A stretch of DNA of 64,000 bases from positions 41,855-105,854 of the forward strand of contig JAEZHK010000013.1 in assembly GCA_023416655.1 (NCBI GenBank). Direction: 5' to 3'. This document shows positions 15,975 through 24,517 of the stretch, piece by piece. Within the stretch, counting starts at the first letter, position 1. Each line of letters starts with the position of its first letter. The position numbers and the translations under genes are program-made. This DNA is from Bacillota bacterium. GTDB taxonomy: Bacteria > Bacillota > Clostridia > Christensenellales > Aristaeellaceae. The notes beneath the pieces were generated by a model that was not told where the DNA came from, made no database searches, and saw only the letters and a program-made list of their open reading frames with translations.

Positions 15975-16084
15975 GTACTTTGACCCGAAAATGGACGCGC
16001 TAGCGGACATTTTCACCTCTTGTGCGGGGTCAAGGGGGTTCAACCCCCTTGCAGGAGGCCCGGAGGGCAGAGCCCTCCGGCGTC
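15975..16084 (+). repeat. Hairpin repeat family C, copy 3
   Basis: Three hairpins: AAAATGGACGC/GCGGACATTTT (imperfect), CAAGGGGGTT/AACCCCCTTG and CCGGAGGGC/GCCCTCCGG. It fills part of the 406-bp gene-free stretch 15763-16168. The rest of that stretch (15763-15960) shows nothing I recognise beyond the deoC upstream region. Confidence 0.75.
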
Positions 16085-16107
16085 CTCTGCCTGCTTTTCC
16101 ACCTGTG

Positions 16108-16146
16108 CAAAGCAACGGGACTGTCTCGCTTCGGAGACAGCCCCGT
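16108..16146 (-). terminator. Terminator hairpin after mtaB
   Basis: CGGGACTGTCTC (16116-16127) pairs with GAGACAGCCCCG (16134-16145). It lies about 25 bp beyond the mtaB stop; on the minus strand it is followed by TTGCTTTGC. Confidence 0.65.
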
Positions 16147-16168
16147 TTGTTCAAATGTCGATTCCCTC

Positions 16169-17545
16169 TTACAACCCATACTCCTTCGGAAGGAACTTGC
16201 CCTCCAGCATCGGCAGCATCATCTCGGTCAGCTCTTCCGCGGTGTCGGGCACCTCATCCAGTTGCGCCTCGATCAGGCCGATCCACTTGACTTCGCGCGG
16301 CGGCAGCTGCACCTCGCCCGCCTCGTAGGCCGTCTTGACCTCCTCGATGGCCGCGCGCGCGCCGATGACCGTGCGCAGGTACGGGTCGTTCGTCGCGGCG
16401 ATCTTCTCGCTGATCCGGAGCACCACATTGGGCCGGAGCACGTAGGCCTGCGGCGACAGATGGCTGTCGGAGTCCGCCAGCCATTTCATCAGCCGGTGCG
16501 CGCCGTCCCCGTCCTGGCTCGCGGTATTCATCAGGCGGCAGTCGTAGATCAGCTGCTCCATCGAAACGGTGGGGGCCATGTCGGCCAGCAGCTTCACGTT
16601 CTGCACGGACTCGTTGCTCCACATGTCGGCGACGCAGGCGGCGACGTTGCCCACAGGGCTCAAGTGCGCGCAGGCGGCGGCCTTGCCCTCCATCGCGATT
16701 GGCACGCCCGCGATGGCCTTCACGAACGGCCCCTCGTAGGCGCAGTCCTTGCTGGGACCCTTCGCGCCCACGTCGAAGGCGACCATCGCGCGGCCAACGG
16801 TGGCCACTCGGATCACCGACGCGAACACGCCGGGGATCATGCCCTTCTCGGCCAGGACCATGGCGGTGTTGGCGAAGCCGCAGGCGGAGTCGCCCGCCGC
16901 GATGGATCCATTCGCCTCCGCGATGCCCACGATCTTGCGCCACAGGAAATCCATGTCCCGCGCGCCCAGTACGCCCAGCGCGAAGATGGCCTGCAGAAGA
17001 TCGGCGTTCACCAGCGCGTCGTCGTGCACTTCCTTGCCGCCGGTGGACTCGATTGAAAGGAAGTCCGCGCCCGCCTTGGCCGCGCCCTCGAACACCTTCA
17101 GCATGTTTTCCAGGTACACCCCGGAGCGCAGCACCGGCGGTCGCACGAACTCGCGGGTGTCGTTCGGGGTCAGCCGAAGCGCGCTCTTGAGACCCTTGTT
17201 GGCCTCGTATTCGAACATGATGTCGCGAACGATCTTCGTGATCTCGATGCCCCAATCCGCATTGATCGTCATCGGCGGCAGCAGCTCGACCTCCACCACC
17301 ACGCCCGCGGCGTGCAGCTCCAGCGCGCGGCGCAGCGCGCCGGTGGTCATCTGCCGGTAGTGCTCCTTGACGGCCGCATAGGTGGAATCCTCAACGAGCA
17401 TCGGCGGCAGCGTGAAGTTGAGCTCGGGGTACACCTGCCCGCCGCCGATCACCATGCCGTTTTTGAGCGCGATCGGGCACGGCGAGCGCCCGTAGAGAAA
17501 CTGCTCCTTGCCCGCAACCGCCAAGTGGGACTTGCAATCGCACAT
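16169..17545 (-). CDS. mtaB: Methanol:corrinoid methyltransferase
   Basis: A 458-residue MtaB-type zinc enzyme, which moves the methyl group of methanol to a corrinoid protein. It has the family's N-terminal 'FLYGRSPCPIALKNGMVIGG' and the three expected zinc ligands: Glu166 ('LSIESTGGKE'), Cys222 ('GDSACGFANTA') and Cys268 ('SKDCAYEGPF'). In Methanosarcina MtaB these are Glu164, Cys220 and Cys269. GAGGAGG lies before the ATG and TATAAT is further upstream. No corrinoid protein (MtaC) or MtaA partner gene is next to it in this window, so its partners must be elsewhere or its substrate may differ. Confidence 0.88.
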   Translation of the reverse strand: MCDCKSHLAVAGKEQFLYGRSPCPIALKNGMVIGGGQVYPELNFTLPPMLVEDSTYAAVKEHYRQMTTGALRRALELHAAGVVVEVELLPPMTINADWGIEITKIVRDIMFEYEANKGLKSALRLTPNDTREFVRPPVLRSGVYLENMLKVFEGAAKAGADFLSIESTGGKEVHDDALVNADLLQAIFALGVLGARDMDFLWRKIVGIAEANGSIAAGDSACGFANTAMVLAEKGMIPGVFASVIRVATVGRAMVAFDVGAKGPSKDCAYEGPFVKAIAGVPIAMEGKAAACAHLSPVGNVAACVADMWSNESVQNVKLLADMAPTVSMEQLIYDCRLMNTASQDGDGAHRLMKWLADSDSHLSPQAYVLRPNVVLRISEKIAATNDPYLRTVIGARAAIEEVKTAYEAGEVQLPPREVKWIGLIEAQLDEVPDTAEELTEMMLPMLEGKFLPKEYGL

Positions 17546-17724
17546 AATGCCGCCTCCTCATGGTCGTTCTGATCTTTCCCATCGAAATGATAGGTTTGAG
17601 TTTATTATACGGCGCGGCCCGCCCGGATGCATGTAAAAATCCGCTGGAATCATGCAATTCGGTTGGCATTCTGCGGCTTGCGCCAGACCGTGCGCGCCGC
17701 CGCGCCGATTAAAGCCAGGGACGC

Positions 17725-17994
17725 ATGCGTTTTTACCCCTTTTCGGGTGGGATGAACGCGCGAGCATCGCGCCGGAACATGGTGCGGCTTCCGAGAATGG
17801 TCGCGGCGCTTTTGACGGTTGCGGTCATGGCCTATGTCGTCTATGGCCTGGCGGCCACCAGCTTTGTGAGATGGCCCTCCATGCCCTTCACCGCAAGCTC
17901 GGGCCGCGGGGAAGGTTTCGGCGGCAGAGGGGAGAACAGCCTACGCGGCGACAGGAGGGACCAACGTGGGCTGAAGCGGCGGGCGATTGCCTGA
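17725..17994 (+). CDS. Small single-span membrane protein (uncertain)
   Basis: An 89-residue open frame with one clear hydrophobic segment (about residues 26-45, 'VAALLTVAVMAYVVYGLAAT') after a basic N-terminus, then a Gly/Arg-rich tail. Third-codon GC is high as in real genes here. Ribosome sites ahead of the possible starts (17725, 17752) are weak. It occupies the otherwise empty 532-bp gap between mtaB and panE and ends just before a strong hairpin. I do not recognise the protein; it may not be real. Confidence 0.4.
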   Translation: MRFYPFSGGMNARASRRNMVRLPRMVAALLTVAVMAYVVYGLAATSFVRWPSMPFTASSGRGEGFGGRGENSLRGDRRDQRGLKRRAIA

Positions 17995-18001
17995 GCGCAT
18001 A

Positions 18002-18045
18002 GATCAATGGGGCCGCACGTATCCGCGCGGCCCCAATTATTGATC
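18002..18045. terminator. Bidirectional terminator hairpin
   Basis: GATCAATGGGGCCGC at 18002-18016 pairs with GCGGCCCC then ATTGATC (18027-18045). It separates the small plus-strand frame from the panE gene end. Confidence 0.7.
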
Positions 18046-18077
18046 AACCAACCTTTATATCGACTCGAGCGGGAACC

Positions 18078-18992
18078 TCAAAACTTGCTCTCCATCGCCC
18101 GGATCCGGTCGTACAGCATCCGGTTGACCGGGCAGTCGATCCCATGTTTTTTCCCGAGTTCCAGCACCGTCCCGGCAAAGAGGCCTACCTCGGTCTTGCG
18201 CCCGGCCTCCAGGTCCTGCCGGAGGGACGGCTTGCCGCCGGGGTTCAGCGTACCAAGAATCCTGAGCCAGTAGGCGAGGTCGTCCTCGGTCAGGCCCGCA
18301 CCCTCCGCATTCGACAGCGCCAGCGCCTCCCGCATCGCCGCGATCATCGCATCCCGCGCGGGGCCTTCCCGCTGCACGCCGCCGTAGTCGCACTCGAACA
18401 CGGCCACCGCCTGGTTGACCCCGACGTTGAGCATGAACTTGCCCCAAAGGCGCCTTTGCATGTCCTCCGGCACCTCGTGGGGGATGCCGGTCTTTTCAAA
18501 AAACCGTTTGACCGCCCGCACTTTTTCAGATGAGCTAAGCCCCGGCCGGTCCCCGAAGCAGATCATCCCCATGTGGGTGTAGGTCAGGCGGTTCCCCACC
18601 TTGACGGCGTCCATGCCCTGCGCGACGGCGGGCAGCACCTTCTCCGCCCCCAGCGCGCGGCCGATGATCTCCTCGCTGACGACGCCGTTTAGCAGCGACA
18701 GAATCACCGTGTCCGGTCCGACCCGGTTCCGCACGGCCTCGATGGCGCTTTCCAGGTCGCCGAACTTCACCGCGAACAAGACGAGGTCCGAAACCTCCGC
18801 TTCCTCCGGCGTCGCATACTGGAATCGGCAGCGTTCGCCGTTACAGTACACGCCCTCCCGTTCGTACCGCGCGATCCTGTCCGCATCCGCGACGATTTTT
18901 AGCGCGCCCTCCGGCAGATTCCTACTCATTTGGTGCCCGAACAGCACGCCCAGCGCGCCCAGGCCCACGACCGCAACCGTCCGAATCTCCAA
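18078..18992 (-). CDS. panE: 2-dehydropantoate 2-reductase family protein
   Basis: A 304-residue NADPH-dependent reductase of the PanE/ApbA family (ketopantoate to pantoate, in coenzyme A synthesis). The N-terminal Rossmann motif is 'VAVVGLGALGVLFGHQM'. Further family motifs are 'LVLFAVKFGDLESAI', 'TVILSLLNGV' and the C-terminal 'MLNVGVNQAVAVFECDYG' with 'KPSLRQDLEAGRKTEVGLFA' (catalytic Lys region and substrate loop). It begins 19 bp after the amylase stop, so both are likely on one transcript. Clostridia often have several PanE-like paralogues, so a different keto-acid substrate is possible. Confidence 0.85.
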   Translation of the reverse strand: MEIRTVAVVGLGALGVLFGHQMSRNLPEGALKIVADADRIARYEREGVYCNGERCRFQYATPEEAEVSDLVLFAVKFGDLESAIEAVRNRVGPDTVILSLLNGVVSEEIIGRALGAEKVLPAVAQGMDAVKVGNRLTYTHMGMICFGDRPGLSSSEKVRAVKRFFEKTGIPHEVPEDMQRRLWGKFMLNVGVNQAVAVFECDYGGVQREGPARDAMIAAMREALALSNAEGAGLTEDDLAYWLRILGTLNPGGKPSLRQDLEAGRKTEVGLFAGTVLELGKKHGIDCPVNRMLYDRIRAMESKF

Positions 18993-19011
18993 ATCCTCAT
19001 CCTCCGAAATC

Positions 19012-20481
19012 TTATTGCCTGCTCGCCCAGTCCCGGTGCGCTTCGTCCGCCCACACGGAGACCGATCCGCCGTTCACCGAAAAGTCGGCAACGCCGTCCT
19101 GATCCAGCACAATGGTTTGTCGGCGGTTCCCGGTCAGATCGAAGAAGACCCGCCCGGCCCGCTCCGGTCCGAAGGCCATGCGCTTTGTACCCTCCTCGCC
19201 GCTGGAGACCACCACCGCCACGCCGGAATCCGGGTGGTCCGAATCGCCCTTGCGCACGAAGCCCACCACGTTGGGATGATCGAAGGAATCCACCTGCTCG
19301 CCGTAGGCCAGCGCCTTGCGGGCGTAGAGCAGCGGGTCCAACTGCGCCTTTTGGGACACCGGGCCGCCGTTGATCCCGTAGTAGTCTCCATAGAATACGC
19401 AGGGCAGGCCGCCCCTTCGCAGGAGGATCATGGCGTAGGCGATGGGTTTGAACCAATCGTCCACCCAGGATTCCAGCGATTCGCCCGGCTGCGAGTCATG
19501 GTTGTCCACAAACGTGATTGCGCGGAAGGGGTTGGTGGACACCAGCGTATCATCGAAAAGATGGGTCAGGTCGTAATCCCGCCCCTTCTTCGAGGCCTCC
19601 ATAAAGCGGAAATGCAGCGCCACGTCAAATAGTTGTAGCGCCTGGTCCGAATCGTCGATGAAGCGGTTCAGCCTCTGCTCGTCCGCATGCCAGTACTCGC
19701 CCATCTCGAAGAAATCCGGCGAAGTGTTTCCGCGCACGTGATCGATCAGGTTTTTCAAAAACCCCTCGTCGATGTGCTTGACCGCGTCCATCCGAAAGCC
19801 GTCCAAGTGCAGCGCGTCGATCAGCCATAGCGCCCAACGCTTGATTTCCTCCACGACGATCTCGTTGTTGTAGTCGATATCCGCGCTCATCAGGTAATCA
19901 TAGTTGCCCTTTTCGTCGTCCACGCCCGCGGCCCAGTCCTTGCCCTCGCCGTAGACCTTGAAGATGGCGTTGCGCTTTGAGAGTTCATCCCGGTCGACGG
20001 CGCTGAAGTGGGTGTAGTTCCATTTGAAGCCGGAATGCTCATCCCGGCGGCCTGGGAAGGTGAAGCTGGTCCAGCCCTCGATGTCAAAGGGCTGGGAAAG
20101 CTCGCGGTTCCGGTCATTGGGGTCGACCTCGATGGCCAGAAACTTCTCCGTGCCGTCCGCCCCCGCCTTGTGGTTGAGCACCACGTCCGCGATCACCTTA
20201 ACCCCCTGCCGGTGCGCTTCCTCGATCGCTTCAATCAATTGCGCCTTCGTTCCGTACCGGGTGCGCACGGTGCCCTTCTGGTCATACTCGCCCAAATCGT
20301 ACAGGTCGTACACATCATAGCCCACGCTGTCCTGCTGCGAGGCCTTGGCGCAGGGCGGGATCCACACCGCGCCCATGCCCGCCTTTTGAAGCGCCTGCGC
20401 GTCGCGCTTTAGCCGGTTCCAGTGTTCCCCATCGTTCTCAATGTTCCACTCAAAGAACTGCATGATGAAATCATTGTTCAT
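19012..20481 (-). CDS. Cytoplasmic alpha-amylase (GH13, subfamily 5 type)
   Basis: A 489-residue alpha-amylase close to the Bacillus liquefying type, cutting alpha-1,4-glucans internally. It begins MNNDFIMQFFEWNIENDGEHW without a signal peptide, so it probably acts inside the cell on glycogen or imported dextrins. Catalytic residues are visible: nucleophile D232 ('GFRMDAVKH'), acid/base E262 ('FEMGEYW') and D329 ('FVDNHDSQ'). The start at 20481 follows GGAGG; the frame is open 74 codons further up but has no such site there. Followed closely by panE. Confidence 0.93.
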   Translation of the reverse strand: MNNDFIMQFFEWNIENDGEHWNRLKRDAQALQKAGMGAVWIPPCAKASQQDSVGYDVYDLYDLGEYDQKGTVRTRYGTKAQLIEAIEEAHRQGVKVIADVVLNHKAGADGTEKFLAIEVDPNDRNRELSQPFDIEGWTSFTFPGRRDEHSGFKWNYTHFSAVDRDELSKRNAIFKVYGEGKDWAAGVDDEKGNYDYLMSADIDYNNEIVVEEIKRWALWLIDALHLDGFRMDAVKHIDEGFLKNLIDHVRGNTSPDFFEMGEYWHADEQRLNRFIDDSDQALQLFDVALHFRFMEASKKGRDYDLTHLFDDTLVSTNPFRAITFVDNHDSQPGESLESWVDDWFKPIAYAMILLRRGGLPCVFYGDYYGINGGPVSQKAQLDPLLYARKALAYGEQVDSFDHPNVVGFVRKGDSDHPDSGVAVVVSSGEEGTKRMAFGPERAGRVFFDLTGNRRQTIVLDQDGVADFSVNGGSVSVWADEAHRDWASRQ

Positions 20482-20583
20482 CGTTTTTTCCTCCGTACCG
20501 CGCCAAGCGGGTCCTTCCCCTCTATATCTCCGCACCGGCGGCGAATCAATCACCCCGCCGCGGAGGCTTAAAGGGGGCGCGGG

Positions 20584-20612
20584 TTGACTTCCCCAACCCC
20601 ACCCTGTATGAT
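20584..20612 (+). promoter_or_regulatory. Promoter of the polysaccharide deacetylase gene
   Basis: TTGACT (20584-20589), 17 bp, TATGAT (20607-20612), 35 bases before the start at 20648. Confidence 0.7.
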
Positions 20613-20647
20613 GGATTGGGTATTCAGGCACGAGGGGGGTATCCCGC

Positions 20648-21358
20648 ATGACCATCCGGCGCGTACTTTGGGGGATTGCGGCGCTGCTTGCGCTTCTCGC
20701 CATCTTATATGCATTGTTTCTTTTGTCAAAATCGAGAAGCTTTCAGATGTTTGGGAAACTTGTGACCCACGTCGAGACGGACGAAAAGCGCATCGCGCTG
20801 ACCATTGACGACGGGCCGTCGGAGCGCACCGCCGAAATTCTCTCCGCGCTTGACGAACTGGACATCCCCGCCACCTTCTTCCTGTGCGGCTCGGCGATGG
20901 CGGCTCTCCCGGAGGACGCGAAGGCGATCGCGTCGGAGGGGCACGAAATCGGCAACCACTCCTACAGCCACCGGCGGATGGTGCTCGTCTCCTACGGCTT
21001 CTGCAAAACCGAGATCGAAGAGACCAACCGCCTGATCCGCGAGGCGGGCTACGCGGGCACGATCTACTTCCGGCCGTCCAACTTCAAGAAGCTGTTCGTT
21101 CTGCCCTGGTATCTCAAAAACGCCGGGATCACCACGGTCCTTTGCAACGTGGAGCCTGAGACGGCGCTGGGGTCCGATGCGCCCGCCGAGGAACTCGCCG
21201 CCCATATGGTCCAAGCAGCGAAGCCCGGCTCCATCGTCCTGATGCACGCGATGTACAACGAGAACTCGCTGGATGCGATCCGGCTGGCGGTCCCGGAACT
21301 GAAGGCGCAGGGGTACGAATTCGTCACGGTGGATCAACTGATTCAAGGGAGTGCATGA
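20648..21358 (+). CDS. Polysaccharide deacetylase family protein
   Basis: A 236-residue NodB-fold deacetylase anchored by an N-terminal membrane segment (about residues 7-27, 'LWGIAALLALLAILYALFLL'). The metal site is typical: 'ALTIDDGPS' (two aspartates) and 'GHEIGNHSYSH' (two histidines); 'IYFRPSN' and 'PGSIVLMHA' are motifs 3 and 5. Such enzymes remove N-acetyl groups from peptidoglycan or chitin-like glycans outside the cell. AGGGGGG precedes the ATG. It overlaps the next gene by 4 bp. Confidence 0.9.
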   Translation: MTIRRVLWGIAALLALLAILYALFLLSKSRSFQMFGKLVTHVETDEKRIALTIDDGPSERTAEILSALDELDIPATFFLCGSAMAALPEDAKAIASEGHEIGNHSYSHRRMVLVSYGFCKTEIEETNRLIREAGYAGTIYFRPSNFKKLFVLPWYLKNAGITTVLCNVEPETALGSDAPAEELAAHMVQAAKPGSIVLMHAMYNENSLDAIRLAVPELKAQGYEFVTVDQLIQGSA

Positions 21359-21819
21359 AGATGGACGATCGGGCGGCGGCATTCTGGCGGAATTTTTTGC
21401 GGGAGACCGGGAAAGACGAAGCGCTCGAGCCCTACGAGTGCTTTCACTTTCACATCAACCAGGCGGGCGCGGACGAACTACTGCAGTTGGTGCTGGAAGG
21501 CAAAAAGCGCGCGACCTGCGGCAGCGTGGAGGGCGCGAGGCTCTCGGGCCTGCGGCCGCCGCAGCCGGGCGACCTCTCCGTGGTCACCGACTGGGCGGGA
21601 ACCCCCCGCTGCGTGATCGAAACCCGGTCCGTCGTCATCCTGCCCTTTGAGGCGGTCACGTTTGACCTGGCCGGCCTCGAGGGTGAAGACGAGAACCTGG
21701 CCTCCTGGCAGGCGGGCCACGAGCGCTTTTTCAGGGCCGAGGGCGCGGCGCTGGGCTACGCCTTCTCCCCGGACATGCCGGTCGCCTTTGAGACCTTCGA
21801 AGTGGTGTACCGGAACTGA
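21355..21819 (+). CDS. ASCH domain protein
   Basis: A 154-residue ASCH-domain protein. Family features are 'ADELLQLVLEGKKRATCGSV' with the conserved Gly-Lys-Lys-x-Ala-Thr, then 'GDLSVVTDWAGTPRCVIET' and the 'HERFF' segment near residue 121. ASCH proteins are thought to bind RNA; some act as amidohydrolases on modified nucleosides. The ATG overlaps the deacetylase stop (ATGA), so the two are coupled. Exact role unknown. Confidence 0.85.
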   Translation: MKMDDRAAAFWRNFLRETGKDEALEPYECFHFHINQAGADELLQLVLEGKKRATCGSVEGARLSGLRPPQPGDLSVVTDWAGTPRCVIETRSVVILPFEAVTFDLAGLEGEDENLASWQAGHERFFRAEGAALGYAFSPDMPVAFETFEVVYRN

Positions 21820-21857
21820 GTTTCCTTAAGACCAAGTCATTTGTCTGCGGCCGCCCG

Positions 21858-22757
21858 TCAGGTAGCCTGTTTTGCGCTGCCCTTCGCGACTTCGACGCTG
21901 ACGACGACGCCCAGGATGACCAGCGCGCCGCCCAGAAAATGGCGCAGCGTCAGACGCTCGTCCAGCAGCACCACCGAGAACAGCGTACCGAAGATGGGCA
22001 CCAGGTTCATCAGAAACGCGGAAGTGGATGGTTTCAGCCGCCTCAGGCCGAAGTTGTACATTAGATACGCCGCCACCGAGCACATCGCGCCCAGGTACAA
22101 AAGCATGATCAGCGACATGGCGTTCGGGGCCTGCCACTGGCGCGTCTCAAACAGCGTGAACGGCAAAAAGCCGATGAGCCCCGCCAGCGTCTGATAATAG
22201 GAAAGCGTGACCGCCGGGAAGCGCCCGACCACCTTGCGCGTGGAGAAGATGTAGGCCGCCCACACCACGCCGGTGCCCAAGAGGATCAGGTTCCCCAGAA
22301 GCGGGTTCTCCGCGCCCTCCGACTTCTCCGAGCTGACCGAGATCAGGTATACGCCCACCATCGCCATCACGATGCCCGCCACCTGCCGGGCGGTGATCGG
22401 CGTCTTGTACACGATGCGCTCGCCCACCAGCGTGATCGCCGGGAACGATGCCACGATCAGCGCGGCGCTCGACGCCGTGGTCATCTTAAGACCCACGTTT
22501 TCAAACAAGAAGTACAGCGTGATGCCCATAAAGCCGCTGAATGCGATGGGCACCATCTCTTTCTTCGTCGGTTTCACGCGCTCCTTCATCAAAAGCCGCA
22601 TAGCCCCCAGCATGACGAGCGCCACCAGAAAGCGCGCCGCCGCCAGCGTGATCGGCGCGAAGGTCTGGTACGCCACCTTCGTGGCGATGAACGACGAACT
22701 CCAGATCAGCATCGCGCCGACGGTCGCCAGGTAGTGCCATCCGTTTTTTTCGTTCAT
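21858..22757 (-). CDS. EamA/DMT-family membrane transporter
   Basis: A 299-residue membrane protein with ten hydrophobic segments in two EamA halves, e.g. 'ATVGAMLIWSSSFIATKVAY' at the start and 'FSVVLLDERLTLRHFLGGAL' near the end. Drug/metabolite exporters of this type move amino acids or other small metabolites. GGAGGAG lies before the ATG. It is convergent with the ASCH gene; no partner gene hints at a substrate. Confidence 0.88.
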   Translation of the reverse strand: MNEKNGWHYLATVGAMLIWSSSFIATKVAYQTFAPITLAAARFLVALVMLGAMRLLMKERVKPTKKEMVPIAFSGFMGITLYFLFENVGLKMTTASSAALIVASFPAITLVGERIVYKTPITARQVAGIVMAMVGVYLISVSSEKSEGAENPLLGNLILLGTGVVWAAYIFSTRKVVGRFPAVTLSYYQTLAGLIGFLPFTLFETRQWQAPNAMSLIMLLYLGAMCSVAAYLMYNFGLRRLKPSTSAFLMNLVPIFGTLFSVVLLDERLTLRHFLGGALVILGVVVSVEVAKGSAKQAT

Positions 22758-22777
22758 AAAGCTCCTCCGAAGGATAC

Positions 22778-22845
22778 GCCGGAGGGCTCCGCCCTCCGGA
22801 CCTCCCGCAAGGGGGCTGATCCCCCTTGACCCCGCTCAAGGGATC
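22778..22845 (-). repeat. Hairpin repeat family C, copy 4
   Basis: On the minus strand: GGGGTCAAGGGGGATCAG, CCCCCTTGCGGGAGG and CCGGAGGGC/GCCCTCCGG, matching copies at 12307 and 15975. It lies upstream of the EamA start. A further nested hairpin, CTGCGG...CCGCAG around CGAACCC/GGGTTCG, is at about 22864-22900. Confidence 0.65.
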
Positions 22846-22914
22846 TATATAGAAAAGCGTGACTGCGGTTCGAACCCTATGGGGGTTCGGGGGCCGCAGC
22901 CACCGATTTCATGA

Positions 22915-23042
22915 AGGCAACCGGAGGGCGACATGTGCGGCCGCAGGTTGCCTATACCGCTTTGCGCGCGGGCCCGCCCGTGAACCTTAGTTCACAGGGC
23001 CCGCGCCGTTCCCTTCGCATGAAAGATGCGAAGCAGATTTCA
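22915..23042 (+). repeat. Hairpin repeat family D, copy 2
   Basis: Matches the reverse complement of 12102-12241, with GGCAACC/GGTTGCC arms, a variable central stem (GGCCCG...CGGGCCC type) and the ATGAAAGATG / AGATTTCAT end. That end overlaps the livF stop codon. Confidence 0.7.
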
Positions 23043-23744
23043 TGCGCCGAGGTATGCCTTGCGGACCTTGTCGTCCTCCATCAGCGCCGCGGCGGTGCCG
23101 CTCATCACGATGGCGCCGGTCTCCAGCACGTAGGCGCGGTCGGATATCGAAAGTGCCATGCGCGCGTTCTGCTCGACCAGGAGGATCGTGATGCCCTGCT
23201 CGTGCAGCGTGGCGATGATGCGGAAGATCTCCTTGACCAGGATGGGCGACAGGCCCATCGAAGGCTCGTCCATCAAAAGGATCTTGGGGTTCGTCATCAG
23301 CGCGCGGCCGGTGGCCAGCATCTGCTGCTCACCGCCGGAAAGCGTACCGGCCAACTGCCTGGCGCGCTCCTTGAGGCGCGGGAAGCTCTTGAACACCATT
23401 TCCACGTTCTGGTCGACGCGCGCCTTGTCTTTGAGGGAATACGCTCCCATCCGGAGGTTTTCCATCACGGTCATGCGGCTGAACACATGGCGGCCTTCCG
23501 GCACGTGCGCCAGCCCCATGGAGATAATGCGGTTGGGTTCGACCTTCCGAAGATCGGTATCGCCCAGCATGACCTCGCCGGAGGTTGCGTGGTTCAGGTT
23601 CGAGATGGTGCGAAGGATGGTGGTCTTTCCGGCGCCGTTCGCGCCGATCAGGGAGACGATTTCTCCGTCCCCGACGGTCAGCGACACGCCCTTGATGGCG
23701 TGGATCGCGCCGTAGTGTACATGCAGGTCTTTGACGTTCAGCAT
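23040..23744 (-). CDS. livF: Branched-chain amino-acid ABC transporter ATPase
   Basis: A 234-residue ATPase of the LivF type, one of two ATPases energising import of leucine, isoleucine and valine (or similar amino acids). Walker A 'GANGAGKTTILR', signature 'LSGGEQQMLATGRAL', Walker B 'ILLMDEPSMGLSP' and the H-loop replaced in the usual way by 'ILLVEQNARMAL'. It ends the livKHMGF cluster and starts 11 bp after livG. Confidence 0.93.
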   Translation of the reverse strand: MLNVKDLHVHYGAIHAIKGVSLTVGDGEIVSLIGANGAGKTTILRTISNLNHATSGEVMLGDTDLRKVEPNRIISMGLAHVPEGRHVFSRMTVMENLRMGAYSLKDKARVDQNVEMVFKSFPRLKERARQLAGTLSGGEQQMLATGRALMTNPKILLMDEPSMGLSPILVKEIFRIIATLHEQGITILLVEQNARMALSISDRAYVLETGAIVMSGTAAALMEDDKVRKAYLGA

Positions 23745-23755
23745 GGCTCTTCCTC

Positions 23756-24517
23756 CTACTCGCCCAGGTAGGCCGCGATGACCTTGGGGTTGTGCGCGAT
23801 CTCCTCGGGCTTGCCTTCGGCGATGACCTCACCGTAGTCGATCACGACGATGCGCTCGCAGATTTTCATGACGAGGCTCATGTCGTGCTCGATTAAAAGG
23901 ATCGCGATGTTGAAGCGGCTGCGGATGATGTTGATGCAATCGAGCAGCTCCGCCGTCTCCGTGGGGTTCATGCCGGCGGCGGGCTCGTCCAGGAGCAGCA
24001 TCTTCATGTCGGTGGCCAGGGCGCGCGCGATTTCGAGCTTTCGCTGCTGGCCGTAGGGCAGGTTCTCGGCCACCCAGTCGGCCTTGTCCTGGAGGCTAAA
24101 AACCTTGAGCAGGTCCATCGCCTTTTCGGTTATTTCGTTCTCCGCGGCGTAGTAGCGCCCGGACCGGAAGAACGCGTCGACCAGGTTGTACTTCACCTCA
24201 GGGGTGAAGGAGATCAGCACGTTCTGCAGCACCGTCATCTTTTTGAAGAGGCGGATATTCTGGAATGTCCTTGCGACGCCCGCGGCCACGATTTCGTGGG
24301 TCTTGCGACCGTTGAGCTTTTGCCCATGCAGGAAGAACTCACCCTCCGTGGCCTTATAGACGCCGGTCAGAAGGTTGAAGACCGTGGTCTTGCCCGCGCC
24401 GTTGGGGCCGATCAGGCCCACCAGCTCGCCCTCGCCGATGTCGATGTTGAAGTGCTGCACGGCTTTCAGGCCGCCGAACGCGATGCCCAGGTTGACCGCC
24501 TTCAAAACGCTCTTCAT
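23756..24517 (-). CDS. livG: Branched-chain amino-acid ABC transporter ATPase
   Basis: A 253-residue LivG-type ATPase. It has Walker A 'GPNGAGKTTVFNLL', 'GVARTFQNIRLFKKMTVLQN' (Q-loop), signature-like 'LPYGQQRKLEIARAL', Walker B 'MLLLDEPAAGMNPTET' and 'LLIEHDMSLVMKICER'. Its start overlaps the livM stop by 4 bp, so stoichiometric expression with the permease is expected. Confidence 0.94.
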   Translation of the reverse strand: MKSVLKAVNLGIAFGGLKAVQHFNIDIGEGELVGLIGPNGAGKTTVFNLLTGVYKATEGEFFLHGQKLNGRKTHEIVAAGVARTFQNIRLFKKMTVLQNVLISFTPEVKYNLVDAFFRSGRYYAAENEITEKAMDLLKVFSLQDKADWVAENLPYGQQRKLEIARALATDMKMLLLDEPAAGMNPTETAELLDCINIIRSRFNIAILLIEHDMSLVMKICERIVVIDYGEVIAEGKPEEIAHNPKVIAAYLGE

